64,000 nt of DNA. It comes from Chryseobacterium sp. GVT01B (GTDB lineage: Bacteria; Bacteroidota; Bacteroidia; Flavobacteriales; Weeksellaceae). Made by a program: the position numbers and the translations under genes. The DNA lies in NCBI RefSeq assembly GCF_019970045.1, contig NZ_JAHXYI010000006.1:248001-312000 (forward strand), read 5' to 3'. Every line of letters begins with the position of its first letter. Position 1 is the first letter of the stretch. Below are positions 1 through 9,219 of the stretch, in pieces. The notes beneath the pieces were generated by a model. It made no database searches. It saw only the letters and a list, made by a program, of their open reading frames with translations, and was not told where the DNA came from.

Positions 1-45
1 ATTAAATATCTTTTCAAGTTGAACAATTTGTTCTGATTTCTCCAT
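1..45 (-). CDS. N-terminus of an unidentified protein, cut by window edge
   Basis: An ATG on the minus strand at 45 opens a frame that runs off the window and reads MEKSEQIVQLEKIFN. A -7 element (TATTTTTG, minus strand 71-64) lies about 20 bases upstream, and a terminator separates it from uvrA, which supports a real start. Only 15 residues are visible, so no function can be given. Confidence 0.5.
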   Translation of the reverse strand, partial: MEKSEQIVQLEKIFN

Positions 46-63
46 GATGATTAGTCTTTTCCC

Positions 64-71
64 CAAAAATA
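64..71 (-). promoter_or_regulatory. -7 promoter element for the partial gene at the left edge
   Basis: The minus strand reads TATTTTTG, an exact match to the Bacteroidetes TAnnTTTG element, 18 bases before the ATG at 45. No clear -33 TTG was seen. Confidence 0.45.
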
Positions 72-77
72 AATAAA

Positions 78-103
78 AAAACCACAATTTTCATTGTGGT
101 TTT
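78..103 (-). terminator. Intrinsic terminator after uvrA
   Basis: An 11-bp stem (78-88 with 93-103) with a 4-base loop, flanked by A and T runs, lies 22 bases beyond the uvrA stop. Confidence 0.8.
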
Positions 104-124
104 CCGTAATATATTTCTATAATT

Positions 125-2956
125 CTATTCCAGTTCCCTCTTCAAGAACTTCCCAGTCAAGCTTTTCTTAGACTTCACAATTTCTTCAGGGGTACCCTGT
201 GCTACGATCTGTCCGCCATGCTTTCCTCCTTCTGGTCCAACGTCGATGATATGGTCTGCTAATTTGATTACATCCATATTATGTTCGATGATAATGAACG
301 AGTTTCCAAGTTCTACCAATTGATTGATGGCTTCCATCAGGATTTTTACATCTTCAAAATGCAGTCCTGTCGTTGGCTCATCAAGGATATAAAGGGTGTT
401 TCCGGTTTGTCTTTTCGCTAATTCGGTTGCTAACTTGATACGCTGCGCTTCACCTCCTGAAAGGGTTGTTGACTGCTGTCCAAGCGTAATATATCCTAAA
501 CCTACGTCCTGTAATGTTTTCACTTTTGCAAAAATCTTAGGAATCGGCTGGAAGAAATCTACCGCTTCATCAATGGTCATATCCAGAACATCAGAAATCG
601 ATTTTCCTTTGTAACGAACTTCAAGGGTTTCTCTGTTGAAACGTTTTCCGTTACATGTTTCACAATGAACATATACATCCGGAAGGAAATTCATTTCAAT
701 AACTTTCAATCCACCACCCTGACAGGTTTCGCATCTTCCGCCTTTTACATTGAAAGAGAATCTTCCCGGTTTGTAACCACGGATTTTACTTTCCGGAAGT
801 TCCGCAAAAAGGTTTCTGATATCCGTAAACATTCCTGTATAGGTAGCAGGATTAGAACGTGGTGTTCTTCCGATTGGTGTTTGATCTACGTCTACAATTT
901 TATCAATATTCTCCAGTCCTTCAATTTTTTTGTAAGGCAAAGGCTCCTGAACTGCTCTGTAGAAGTGTTTGTTAAGGATCGGATATAGTGTTCCGTTAAT
1001 CAGGGAAGATTTTCCGCTTCCTGAAATTCCGGTTACTACTACCAGTTTTCCAAGAGGAACATCCAGGGTTACGTTTTTAAGGTTGTTACCCGTTGCTCCT
1101 TTTAAAACAATATTTTTACCGCTTCCTGCTCTTCTTTCTTCAGGAATTGCAATTTTTCTTTTTCCATTGATGTATTGAGCAGTGATGGTATCTGCTTTCA
1201 ACAAATCTTTTGGTTTTCCCTGCCAAAGGATTTCTCCACCGAATTTTCCGGCTCTTGGACCAATATCCAATACCTCATCGGCTTCAAGAATCATGTCTTT
1301 GTCATGTTCTACCACCAATACAGAGTTTCCGATATCTCTAAGGTTTTTCAGGGAATGAATCAGTCTTTCGTTATCTCTCTGGTGAAGCCCGATACTCGGT
1401 TCATCAAGAATGTATAGTACATTGACCAATTGAGATCCAATTTGTGTCGCCAGACGGATTCTCTGTGATTCTCCTCCTGAAAGGGTTTTTGAACTTCTGC
1501 TCAAACTTAAATAGTCCAATCCTACATCCAGCAAAAACTGAAGTCTGGTTTCAATTTCTTTTAAGATCTCATGAGCAATAATTTTATTTTTTTCTGAGAA
1601 TTTATCTCTAACATCAGCTAACCAGTCTTTTAAGTCTGATAAGCTTAAACCATTGATCTCAGCAATATTTTTACCGTCAATTTTAAAACTTAAGCTTGAA
1701 GGCTGAAGACGTGTTCCATGACATTCCGGGCAGGTTTCTTCTGTTGTGAAGTGTCTTTCCAGCAAAATGGCTTCATAAGATTCTCTTTCCTCAATAATTT
1801 CTTCCATGAAAGCAATCAGACCGTCAAAGCCAATCTTAATTTTCTTGGTAATTCCGGCGTATTTCAGGTCTTTATTGAATTCTTTATGACATCCGTTGTA
1901 GATATAATCCAATGCTTCTTCAGGAATATCCTGCAAAGGCGTTGTTAATCCCAGTCCGAAAATCTCAAGAATATTTTTAATCTGGGAAAGAATCCATTTG
2001 TTTGATTTGATATCTTCCAATGGCAATAATCCTCCCTGATTGATAGATAGTTTTGGATTATCAATAAAGTAATCGGTATTGATCTTTTTAATGGTTCCCA
2101 ACCCTTTACAGTTCGGGCAGCTTCCTTTCGGAGAGTTGAATGAGAAAGTATTCGGTTCCGGCAGCGCCAGAGAGTGCCCTGTTTCTGCGTCCATCAGGTT
2201 TTTGGAAAAGTATTCGATATCTTTACTTCCCAATTTCTGAATTCCGATAATTCCTTCTCCCATTTCCATCGCAGTACGCAATGATTTTTCCATTCTGCCT
2301 TCTGAAGCATTCTCCCCGATAATCCAACGGTCGATAACGATATCAATATCGTGGGTTTTATAACGGTCAAGTTTTAAATCATATTCAATATCCTGCAATT
2401 CGCCATCAATTCTTGCCTGTCCGTAGCCTTTTTTAGCCATCTGTACAAAAAGCTCATGATAATGCCCTTTTCTGGAACGCACGACTGGTGCCAAAAGCAT
2501 GATTTTCTCTTTTTTATAATTTTCTTTGATGGTATCCAGAATCTGATCTTCTGTATAGCTTACCAATTTTTGTCCGGTAGACAAAGAGTACGCATCCGAA
2601 ACTCTTGCATACAAAAGACGTAGAAAGTCATACAATTCTGTAACAGTTCCTACGGTAGAACGAGGGTTTTTATTGGTTGTTTTCTGCTCGATGGCAATGA
2701 CCGGGGAAAGTCCTTCAATTTTATCTACATCAGGACGCTCCAAGCCGCCTAGAAACTGGCGTGCATAAGCAGAGAATGTTTCGATATAACGACGCTGGCC
2801 TTCCGCAAAAATAGTGTCGAAAGCCAATGAGGATTTTCCACTTCCGGAAAGGCCTGTAATAACGACCAATTCGTTGCGTGGAATTTTAACATTAATATTT
2901 TTAAGGTTGTGTTCACGTGCTCCGTAAACTTCTATATATTCTGTTGATTTGCTCAT
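125..2956 (-). CDS. uvrA: Excinuclease ABC subunit UvrA
   Basis: UvrA is the damage-sensing ATPase of nucleotide excision repair; it dimerises, loads UvrB on lesions and acts on DNA in the cytoplasm. The 943-residue length is standard. Visible are the first Walker A (GLSGSGKS, residues 35-42), a second copy (GISGSGKS) in the C-terminal half, two ABC signatures (LSGGESQR and LSGGEAQR), and the CxxC zinc modules including CETCQGGG and CETCNGK. The ATG at 2956 gives the usual short N-terminus before the [12 protein letters not shown] motif. A -7 element lies 36 bases upstream and a terminator follows, so it is probably monocistronic. No SOS-box-like site was recognised. Confidence 0.98.
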   Translation of the reverse strand: MSKSTEYIEVYGAREHNLKNINVKIPRNELVVITGLSGSGKSSLAFDTIFAEGQRRYIETFSAYARQFLGGLERPDVDKIEGLSPVIAIEQKTTNKNPRSTVGTVTELYDFLRLLYARVSDAYSLSTGQKLVSYTEDQILDTIKENYKKEKIMLLAPVVRSRKGHYHELFVQMAKKGYGQARIDGELQDIEYDLKLDRYKTHDIDIVIDRWIIGENASEGRMEKSLRTAMEMGEGIIGIQKLGSKDIEYFSKNLMDAETGHSLALPEPNTFSFNSPKGSCPNCKGLGTIKKINTDYFIDNPKLSINQGGLLPLEDIKSNKWILSQIKNILEIFGLGLTTPLQDIPEEALDYIYNGCHKEFNKDLKYAGITKKIKIGFDGLIAFMEEIIEERESYEAILLERHFTTEETCPECHGTRLQPSSLSFKIDGKNIAEINGLSLSDLKDWLADVRDKFSEKNKIIAHEILKEIETRLQFLLDVGLDYLSLSRSSKTLSGGESQRIRLATQIGSQLVNVLYILDEPSIGLHQRDNERLIHSLKNLRDIGNSVLVVEHDKDMILEADEVLDIGPRAGKFGGEILWQGKPKDLLKADTITAQYINGKRKIAIPEERRAGSGKNIVLKGATGNNLKNVTLDVPLGKLVVVTGISGSGKSSLINGTLYPILNKHFYRAVQEPLPYKKIEGLENIDKIVDVDQTPIGRTPRSNPATYTGMFTDIRNLFAELPESKIRGYKPGRFSFNVKGGRCETCQGGGLKVIEMNFLPDVYVHCETCNGKRFNRETLEVRYKGKSISDVLDMTIDEAVDFFQPIPKIFAKVKTLQDVGLGYITLGQQSTTLSGGEAQRIKLATELAKRQTGNTLYILDEPTTGLHFEDVKILMEAINQLVELGNSFIIIEHNMDVIKLADHIIDVGPEGGKHGGQIVAQGTPEEIVKSKKSLTGKFLKRELE

Positions 2957-2991
2957 AATTCGGAGTGACTTTGCCTGAAAATCACAACGTG

Positions 2992-2999
2992 CAAAAATA
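2992..2999 (-). promoter_or_regulatory. -7 promoter element for uvrA
   Basis: The minus strand reads TATTTTTG (TAnnTTTG), 35 bases before the uvrA ATG. Confidence 0.5.
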
Positions 3000-3130
3000 C
3001 GAAATTTTATAGACTTTTTTTGAATATTAGAACGATAAAAGTTTTATAAAAAATTCCTAGGTTTTGTTAATAGACTGGATCTTACTTTATTGAATTTTGC
3101 TGAATGATTCCATACGTTCCGGATATTATG

Positions 3131-3192
3131 TTTCGGCTAAAGCCAATCGGAAATCATTTAATAAAAAAACGGGCTAAAGCCCGTTCCTATTG
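3131..3192. repeat. Dispersed GGCTAAAGCC repeat, copy 1, with terminator-like hairpin
   Basis: GGCTAAAGCC occurs twice 37 bases apart (3135 and 3172), followed by CGTTCCTATTGATA. The same layout (36-base spacing, same tail) recurs at 7841-7906. The second box sits inside a perfect hairpin AACGGGC-TAAA-GCCCGTT (3168-3185) that could also end tssF transcription. This looks like a REP-type or small non-autonomous repeat. It occupies the otherwise empty 303-base gap between tssF and uvrA. Confidence 0.7.
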
Positions 3193-3259
3193 ATATCATT
3201 CAAAATGCCATACTAATCGGCATTTATATTTTAAACTGATTTTAATTTTCTTTAAAGAT

Positions 3260-5143
3260 TTACATATCCTGGAAATCGACATCTTCATTGTTTATTCTTA
3301 CCACATATTCAATCCCATCAATGGCTTTGGCGATGATCTGATTTCTTATAATATTAGCCATGTTTTCCCAATAGGCTCTTCCATAGAAAGAATAGTTCTG
3401 CGGAATAATTTCTACCTCAACGGTTCTTACAAAACCTTCTTTGGGCTTGTTGCTGATCATGGTTCCTCTTCTTACCCTTACTTCTCTTACCTCATCTTTC
3501 AGAATCATACGGCAAAAGTTTTTGACATCTTCTAAAGAAATGATCTTATCTCTTGTCGTAAGTGCATATTTATAAGCCTGAATACTGTCTGTTCCTTTCT
3601 GTTCTTCAGCACCACCCAATGTTTCGGTAAGCAATACAACGGTTTGCGACTTCAACTGGTTGGATAGTTCAGTTCCCGGACGCATGTGATTGGCCAAAGT
3701 ACAATGCGTAACCCAGAAAGAAGCATAGGTATGATCGGTTTTTTCTACCGGTTCCATGATAACATAATTCAGTTCCTGTCTGATATTCCTTTTGGCATTG
3801 TTTACTTTCTGTACCATGGTTTTCATTTTATCGGACATTTCGCTGAGAACTCCTTTTACGTTATCTCTGTTCAAAAGGGAAAATGCTGCAATTTCGTCTC
3901 TTGTCAATTCAAGAACATTGGCAATCATATCAACTGCATTTCTGCTTGTGAAGCGTTCCATTCCTCCTTTTCTTACAGTGTATAAACCTTTTTTAAGATC
4001 ATCTGCAGGTGTAAAAGGAATTTCTGTGTACTTTCTTCCATCACCGTCCTGTACCTCATCTACATAAAGAAAATGTTCACCTTCATCAGTTACCAAAGGA
4101 ATATTATTTCCCATGATATCAAGACTGTATTCTGTTTTTTTCCAACCTCTGTTGTAGATCGGGAAAGCATTCAGTACAAATGAGAAGTTATCCAGGATTT
4201 CTGCTGAAAACTGCGGCGGGAATTCAAAAGTAAGCCACAGGAAACTTTTATTATCCAGGAATTTTGTAATTTCTTCTTTTCCTGCTAAGAAATCAAGATT
4301 CTGAGGAAGCTGCCCGGGTTCTGAGAACAGGCTTTGAGAAATTCCTGTTACTTCAATAAATTTATGGCGGTAAATGCTTTTAATATCATTAATCACCTTA
4401 TTTCTGATGGACTGCTCTTTGAACATCTGTTCGTAACCGTCCGTATGATTTTCTGTAAGATAGCTTAATCCTTCTCTTACAAATAAAGGATTTCCATTGC
4501 TGGACACTGAAATGTATGGCAATAATTTATATACAAAATCAAGGTGTTCAAAAGCCGGATTAGAACAGAATATGCTCAGGTATTTAGGAAAGTTTTCACT
4601 TATATATTTGCTTACATCTACTCCTATTGTGATTTTTCTGTAATCTTCAGGTCTTCCCTGAAATCTTGCAATAGGAATTTTATTAAATCGGTCATCTATG
4701 CTGTAGCAGGTATTTCCTACAAACATAACAGACGTATGAACTTTATTGATCCTTACATTTCCTACCGGTGTAAAAGGGATATTCAGCTGCTTATCGGATT
4801 CTGATTTTACTGTGGAAGTCATCTGTTTACGGAAGAAAAACTCCGTATGTTCCAATAAAACCTCCGATGAATCATAGGGCTGTGTAAAAGCCACTGAATG
4901 AGCAGGAATAGGATGTGTGTAGATGGACGGTGTAAGAAGTTTTGCCAGTTTTTCCAATATACGGGCATTTACCGTCTGTATTTCATTATTCGCTTTAAAA
5001 ACTTCTGTACTGAATGCATCTATCAACAGTTTTACAAAAGGATCTAAAGACTGCGGACTTCTTAACCCCCATACTTTAGTTGCATTCTGAAGCATTCTTG
5101 CTTTTACAGATTCTTTGGAATAAATATTCTGATCTAAATTCAT
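3260..5143 (-). CDS. tssF: Type VI secretion baseplate subunit TssF
   Basis: TssF (VasA/ImpG family) forms the wedge of the T6SS baseplate together with TssE, TssG and TssK at the inner membrane. The 627-residue length and the N-terminal pattern (NATKVWGLRSPQSLDPFVK, then a long helix with FSTEVFKANNEI) fit the TssF family; the C-terminus has RVRRGTMISNKP. It starts 24 bases after the TssE-like gene, so the two form an operon. In Bacteroidetes T6SS subtype iii clusters tssG, tssK, tssB, tssC and clpV normally accompany them; none is present here, and uvrA follows directly. The family assignment is from memory of family features. Confidence 0.8.
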   Translation of the reverse strand: MNLDQNIYSKESVKARMLQNATKVWGLRSPQSLDPFVKLLIDAFSTEVFKANNEIQTVNARILEKLAKLLTPSIYTHPIPAHSVAFTQPYDSSEVLLEHTEFFFRKQMTSTVKSESDKQLNIPFTPVGNVRINKVHTSVMFVGNTCYSIDDRFNKIPIARFQGRPEDYRKITIGVDVSKYISENFPKYLSIFCSNPAFEHLDFVYKLLPYISVSSNGNPLFVREGLSYLTENHTDGYEQMFKEQSIRNKVINDIKSIYRHKFIEVTGISQSLFSEPGQLPQNLDFLAGKEEITKFLDNKSFLWLTFEFPPQFSAEILDNFSFVLNAFPIYNRGWKKTEYSLDIMGNNIPLVTDEGEHFLYVDEVQDGDGRKYTEIPFTPADDLKKGLYTVRKGGMERFTSRNAVDMIANVLELTRDEIAAFSLLNRDNVKGVLSEMSDKMKTMVQKVNNAKRNIRQELNYVIMEPVEKTDHTYASFWVTHCTLANHMRPGTELSNQLKSQTVVLLTETLGGAEEQKGTDSIQAYKYALTTRDKIISLEDVKNFCRMILKDEVREVRVRRGTMISNKPKEGFVRTVEVEIIPQNYSFYGRAYWENMANIIRNQIIAKAIDGIEYVVRINNEDVDFQDM

Positions 5144-5167
5144 AATTTTCTTTCGCTGTTAAAAATA

Positions 5168-5608
5168 TTAATCAATAGACATCGGGCTTAGAAACAATTC
5201 GGTTGAAAAACTGAAACGTTCTCCTGTTTCCTCCATTTTTGCATTGATGGCAATTCTTACTTTCTTTTTAATTTCGGTGTGTTCTTTAGTATCGTAGCTG
5301 TGCTCTACAAATTGTATATGGGCATCGATCTGAGGGCTTACAATTCTTGGTTCATATTCCTGGATTTGTCTTCTGAGGCTTTTGACAAAAACGTTTTCCC
5401 AGATGGCACTTGTCACTCCATTATCGAATTCAAGGTTCCAAACATCGTTTCCATAGTTTTCATCATATCTGTTCTCCCCTTTTTTGGTGGTAATCAGCAA
5501 CATAATATTGTGAGCAATACTTTCCCCCATATCGCAGGTATCGATACTTCCACCTTCGGTCATTAAAGTAGACGGTACGAAAGGCATTCGGTAATTTGGT
5601 GTATCCAT
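5168..5608 (-). CDS. tssE: TssE-like gp25 (GPW) baseplate protein
   Basis: This 146-residue protein resembles the GPW/gp25 family of phage and T6SS baseplate wedge proteins: an early GESIAHNIMLLITTKKGENRY segment (the fold's core helix and strand) followed by the EPRI-containing segment and a C-terminal beta region. It is the first gene of a two-gene operon with tssF. In a T6SS it helps join the baseplate to the contractile sheath. A phage-tail or extracellular contractile injection origin cannot be excluded from this gene alone, but the TssF partner favours T6SS. Confidence 0.75.
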   Translation of the reverse strand: MDTPNYRMPFVPSTLMTEGGSIDTCDMGESIAHNIMLLITTKKGENRYDENYGNDVWNLEFDNGVTSAIWENVFVKSLRRQIQEYEPRIVSPQIDAHIQFVEHSYDTKEHTEIKKKVRIAINAKMEETGERFSFSTELFLSPMSID

Positions 5609-5713
5609 AACTTATAGTTTTTACTTCATGGTCCGCTTATTTAAAAACGGAATACCAAAATACGCATTTTCACCAAATAATTGTTACAATACCTTAAATA
5701 TTATTCAAAAAGA

Positions 5714-5741
5714 AGGGCCTTCAAACTGAATTGAAGGCCCT
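5714..5741 (-). terminator. Terminator after the amino-acid permease
   Basis: A perfect 11-bp stem (AGGGCCTTCAA, 5714-5724, with 5731-5741) and a 6-base loop lie 26 bases past the permease stop; the minus strand continues into a T-rich run. Confidence 0.85.
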
Positions 5742-5766
5742 GAATCTATTATATCTTTTATTTTAT

Positions 5767-7179
5767 TTAAGCGTCCGCCTTTTTCCGGTTGATAAAATAA
5801 TATACCGGAAGTCCCAGCAATACCAGTACAAAGCCCGGCCATGTATACTGCTGTTTGTAAATTAACAGTAAAATACAGAAACATGTTCCTATGATAAGGT
5901 AAATAACAGGTGTTACCGGATAAAGCCATGTCTTATAAGGTCTTTCCAGTTCCGGCTGTTTCATTCTTAAATAAATAACTCCAAAAACAGTAATCATATA
6001 GAACAGAACGATTACAAAAGAGATCATATCCAATAAATTCCCGTACTGTCCGCTCAGACACAGAATTGAAGCCCAAACTCCCTGCATCCATAAAGCATTT
6101 TCAGGAACTTCATTTTTATTGTTTTTAACTGCCGACTTGAAGAACATTCCATCTTTTGCCATCGTCTGAAAAACTCTCGCTCCTGCCAGAATCAATCCGT
6201 TATTACATCCAAATGTAGAAATCATTACCAATAAAGCAATGATAATGGTTCCTGCACTTCCAAAAATATTCTGAGATGCAGCAACCGCTACTCTGTCATT
6301 GGCTGCAAATGCAATTCCGTCTCTGTCCAGGGCATTCAAGTATACATAGTTGACTGCTATATAAAGGATCATTACAGCAGATGTGCCATAAATCATCGAT
6401 TTTACTACATTTTTTTTAGGGTTTTCAATTTCACCGGAAACAAAGGTCACACTTTCCCAGGCAACAGAACTGAAAACAGAACCTACCATGGCAGCTGCAA
6501 TTCCGCCCAATAAAGTCATTCCTCCAATCGGTTCCCAGCATTCTTTAAGGAAATTACCACTCAAATCTTTTTTAAGGTTATTAAAAGAATCTGTTCCCCA
6601 GCTGAAGTTTTCTGATAAATGGGAAATATCTACTAATATAAATCCGGCCGCTATTAAGCCTAATAATGCAATGATTTTAGAACCAGTAAAGATATTCTGA
6701 AGGATTTTTCCACTCTCTACCCCTCTGGTATTGATATAAGTAAGCAAAACAATAACGGCAATCGCAAGAATCTGTATCCATGTAATTTTAAATTCCCCGC
6801 TTTGGAAAATAGGAGCAGCATCGTTAAGTGAAGGAATAAGGTAAGCAGTAAATTTACCAAAAGCCATTGCTACTGCAGCAATCGTTCCGGTTTGTATTAC
6901 GGTGAACAATCCCCAGCCATAAAGGAACCCCATCCTTTTTCCGAAAATTTCTTTCAGATAGGTATATTGTCCGCCGGCTTTCGGAAAGAGTGCAGAGAGC
7001 TCTCCATAACTTATAGCTGCTGCTACGGTCATCACTCCAGTGATAACCCACACCACAATCAGCCAAAACCCTGATCCCAGGTTTCGTGTCATATCAGCAC
7101 TTACAATAAAGATCCCGCTTCCGATCATAGAACCCATCACCAGCATAATGGCGTCCCATAGTTTCAGTTTTTTTTGCAT
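5767..7179 (-). CDS. APC-family amino-acid permease
   Basis: A polytopic inner-membrane transporter of about 470 residues with roughly 12 hydrophobic segments. The N-terminus LWDAIMLVMGSMIGSGIF is the conserved first helix of the amino acid-polyamine-organocation superfamily, with the GSGIF substrate-binding break. It resembles the YfnA/SteT group; the substrate cannot be read from sequence. The ATG at 7179 was chosen over an upstream TTG (7185) because it is directly followed by the conserved region. A -7 element lies 17 bases upstream and a strong terminator follows, so it is a single-gene unit divergent from the DUF4920 gene. Confidence 0.9.
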   Translation of the reverse strand: MQKKLKLWDAIMLVMGSMIGSGIFIVSADMTRNLGSGFWLIVVWVITGVMTVAAAISYGELSALFPKAGGQYTYLKEIFGKRMGFLYGWGLFTVIQTGTIAAVAMAFGKFTAYLIPSLNDAAPIFQSGEFKITWIQILAIAVIVLLTYINTRGVESGKILQNIFTGSKIIALLGLIAAGFILVDISHLSENFSWGTDSFNNLKKDLSGNFLKECWEPIGGMTLLGGIAAAMVGSVFSSVAWESVTFVSGEIENPKKNVVKSMIYGTSAVMILYIAVNYVYLNALDRDGIAFAANDRVAVAASQNIFGSAGTIIIALLVMISTFGCNNGLILAGARVFQTMAKDGMFFKSAVKNNKNEVPENALWMQGVWASILCLSGQYGNLLDMISFVIVLFYMITVFGVIYLRMKQPELERPYKTWLYPVTPVIYLIIGTCFCILLLIYKQQYTWPGFVLVLLGLPVYYFINRKKADA

Positions 7180-7195
7180 AGTCAAGTATAGGCGT

Positions 7196-7203
7196 CAAAT
7201 ATA
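7196..7203 (-). promoter_or_regulatory. -7 promoter element for the permease
   Basis: The minus strand reads TATATTTG (TAnnTTTG), 16 bases before the ATG at 7179. Confidence 0.5.
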
Positions 7204-7298
7204 ATCAAATCTGTCTTTGATTTTGAATTTTATTGAAAAATCCTTGAAACAGCTGTTTTTTATCATTTTTAAATCGGTTATGATTCAATATTAATTAG

Positions 7299-7306
7299 TA
7301 TTTTTG
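7299..7306 (+). promoter_or_regulatory. -7 promoter element for the DUF4920 gene
   Basis: TATTTTTG matches TAnnTTTG, 15 bases before the ATG at 7322, leaving a very short leader. Confidence 0.5.
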
Positions 7307-7321
7307 GTAAAAATATTAAAC

Positions 7322-7819
7322 ATGAAATTTAAAGCAATATTATTTGCAGCAGCTTTAACAGCTTCTTCATTAGCATTTGCTCAATCTGGTCCACCGGAAG
7401 GAAAAGCTTTGGTTGGTGATACTTATGGAGATCAGGTAGCCCCATCCGCTGAATCTAAAGCGATCACAGTAGATAAATTGAATAAACAGCTTAAAAAAGA
7501 CAATAAAAAAGTTGAAAATGTAGCTGTTAAAGGAAAAGTAACTGATGTTTGCGATAAAAAAGGATGCTGGCTTACCATTCAGACTGAGGACAATTCTAAG
7601 TTTTTTGTAAAAATGAAAGACTATGCTTTCTTTGTTCCTACAGCTTTAAAGGGTAAAAACGTAGTATTGGAAGGTAACGCAGAAAGAAAAGTAACTTCTG
7701 TGAATGAGCAGAAACATTATGCTGAAGATGCTAAAAAGCCGCAAGCTGAAATTGATGCGATTACTCAGCCTAAAGAAGAAATCAGATTTGTAGCTAATGG
7801 AATTAAAGTGGTTAACTAA
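7322..7819 (+). CDS. Secreted DUF4920-family protein
   Basis: A 165-residue exported protein with signal peptide MKFKAILFAAALTASSLAFA ending at an AFA-Q cleavage site. The mature part has KGKVTDVCDKKGCWLTI, a small beta-barrel-like domain with a C-x4-C pair, which I associate with DUF4920, a Bacteroidetes family of unknown function. The ATG at 7322 was preferred over the in-frame TTG at 7304 because it begins the signal peptide and because the -7 element ends at 7306. It is monocistronic, with a dispersed repeat and a bidirectional terminator downstream. Confidence 0.8.
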   Translation: MKFKAILFAAALTASSLAFAQSGPPEGKALVGDTYGDQVAPSAESKAITVDKLNKQLKKDNKKVENVAVKGKVTDVCDKKGCWLTIQTEDNSKFFVKMKDYAFFVPTALKGKNVVLEGNAERKVTSVNEQKHYAEDAKKPQAEIDAITQPKEEIRFVANGIKVVN

Positions 7820-7840
7820 ACTTTATATTCTGAAATTAAG

Positions 7841-7906
7841 TTTTGGCTAAAGCCGGATGAATATTTATTTAATGTAAATGAGCTAAAGCCCATTCCTATT
7901 GAATAT
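7841..7906. repeat. Dispersed GGCTAAAGCC repeat, copy 2
   Basis: GGCTAAAGCC at 7845 is followed 36 bases later by AGCTAAAGCC and CATTCCTATTGAATA, matching the layout of the copy at 3131-3192. It lies in the 3' untranslated region of the DUF4920 gene. Confidence 0.65.
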
Positions 7907-7948
7907 AAATTTTAATATCCCAAGTTTGGAACTTAGTTATAAAAATAA

Positions 7949-7982
7949 AATCTCCGGCAGCCTTTCAGGGCTGCCGGAGATT
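7949..7982. terminator. Bidirectional terminator between the DUF4920 and M14 genes
   Basis: A perfect 14-bp GC-rich stem (7949-7962 with 7969-7982) has A and T runs on both sides and lies between two convergent genes. Confidence 0.9.
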
Positions 7983-8007
7983 TTTTATGAGGTTATTTAA
8001 AATTCTT

Positions 8008-9117
8008 TTAGTCTTCAATTTTAAAATCCACTACAGAATCCAGTTTCGGATATTTGGTAGCAGAAATAAATTTCTTTCCGGTACAGTCTATTTCCAGCCA
8101 GCCTTTTCTCTTCTTTACATCTCCGGCCTCCATTACAAAAGGAATGAAAGAGATTTCATCTTTCCCCTCTTCTTTGATCTCTCTGTACTGAACTGCTATA
8201 TCCAAAATACATTCATGGTCTGTATTCAGTCTTACATTTCTGTAAACGATATCATAATGCGTTTCCTGATTTTCAGGGATATCCAGATAAGTTTCCCAGC
8301 CTGTAATATCAGAGTTCAGCTCACTAATTGCCTTTAGTGCATAATAAAGAGCGATAGTATAATATTTTCTCGTTCCTTTTCTGGTATAATCATCTACAAA
8401 GTGTCCGCCTTCAAATAAGATCGTAGGCATTCCGGCTTTGATGAAATTATCACCTGTGGAAGTAGGATAAAATTCGTCAGAATATCTTCCGATCTGGTTC
8501 GGGATCATCTCCTTCAAGTGGTTGTATACACTTGCAATCACTGCCATGCATTTTTTCCTGTTTTCTGTAACAGTCCGTTCTACATTTTCTGAAGGTGCCA
8601 GGAAGGAAAGCGTAGCGGGATGAATACCGTCAGTGGTAAATATGGTCCTTTGCTCATGAAGGTTTAATGCATAATCATATTTCTTTGAAGCGGCAGCATG
8701 TTTCAGAAACTTAATCTCTTTACTGGCCTCGTTATGAAAATCTCTGTTCAGATCAATATCAGCAGCATTTAGTCTTGTCCATCTTTCAGATCCATCCGGA
8801 TTCAGCATGAATATAAAATCAAGCTGTATTTTACTGAACAGTTCCGCTTTCATTTCAGGTGCCTTATCAAGGCTCACTAAAAGATCCAACATCGCATGGG
8901 TAGCGTTGGATTCATTTCCGTGCATTTGTGACCAGGCTAGTACCTGAATCTTTCCGGTTCCTATAGTTAACCGATAAATAGGCTTATCCAAATACGATGT
9001 TCCGATCTCCTGAATATAATCGCTGAGATTCGTCTGTAGGTAAGAAAATAATTTTTCAGGGGAAATATAGCGATTTGAGAAATCGGGTGTCTGAGAATAG
9101 ATCTGTTCAAAATTCAT
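8008..9117 (-). CDS. M14-family zinc carboxypeptidase
   Basis: A 369-residue peptidase of the M14 (carboxypeptidase A-like) family, cleaving C-terminal residues from peptides or acting on cell-wall peptides. Zinc ligands are visible in SQMHGNES (H66, E69), with a later LNLHEQRT histidine; NPDGSERWTRLNAADIDLNRDF carries the substrate-binding Asn-Arg, and ILFEGGHF the likely catalytic Glu. The ATG at 9117 (MNFEQIYS) was chosen over the upstream frame extension, which crosses the promoter. No signal peptide is seen, so it is probably cytoplasmic. A TTTACAWWTGTAAA-like dyad sits just upstream of its -7 element, hinting at control by the divergent HTH protein. Confidence 0.9.
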   Translation of the reverse strand: MNFEQIYSQTPDFSNRYISPEKLFSYLQTNLSDYIQEIGTSYLDKPIYRLTIGTGKIQVLAWSQMHGNESNATHAMLDLLVSLDKAPEMKAELFSKIQLDFIFMLNPDGSERWTRLNAADIDLNRDFHNEASKEIKFLKHAAASKKYDYALNLHEQRTIFTTDGIHPATLSFLAPSENVERTVTENRKKCMAVIASVYNHLKEMIPNQIGRYSDEFYPTSTGDNFIKAGMPTILFEGGHFVDDYTRKGTRKYYTIALYYALKAISELNSDITGWETYLDIPENQETHYDIVYRNVRLNTDHECILDIAVQYREIKEEGKDEISFIPFVMEAGDVKKRKGWLEIDCTGKKFISATKYPKLDSVVDFKIED

Positions 9118-9140
9118 CTTGAGAAATAATTTACAAGAAT

Positions 9141-9148
9141 CAAATTTA
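9141..9148 (-). promoter_or_regulatory. -7 promoter element for the M14 peptidase
   Basis: The minus strand reads TAAATTTG (TAnnTTTG), 23 bases before the ATG at 9117. A dyad site (9173-9186) lies about 25 bases further upstream. Confidence 0.5.
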
Positions 9149-9172
9149 ACCATTTTTAGGCAAAAACTTAAA

Positions 9173-9219
9173 TTAACATTTGTAAAAATAGTAAAAATGC
9201 AAAAATTTACATTTGACAC
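9173..9219. promoter_or_regulatory. Two operator-like dyads upstream of the M14 gene
   Basis: TTAACA-TT-TGTAAA (9173-9186) and the half-degenerate TTTACA-TT-TGACAC (9206-9219) match the dyad found repeatedly in front of the HTH gene at 10078. TACATTTG at 9208-9215 also fits a plus-strand -7 element. Confidence 0.5.

Noticed and set aside
7304..7321. Upstream TTG start for the DUF4920 gene
   Set aside because: It would place extra residues before the signal peptide and start inside the -7 promoter element.
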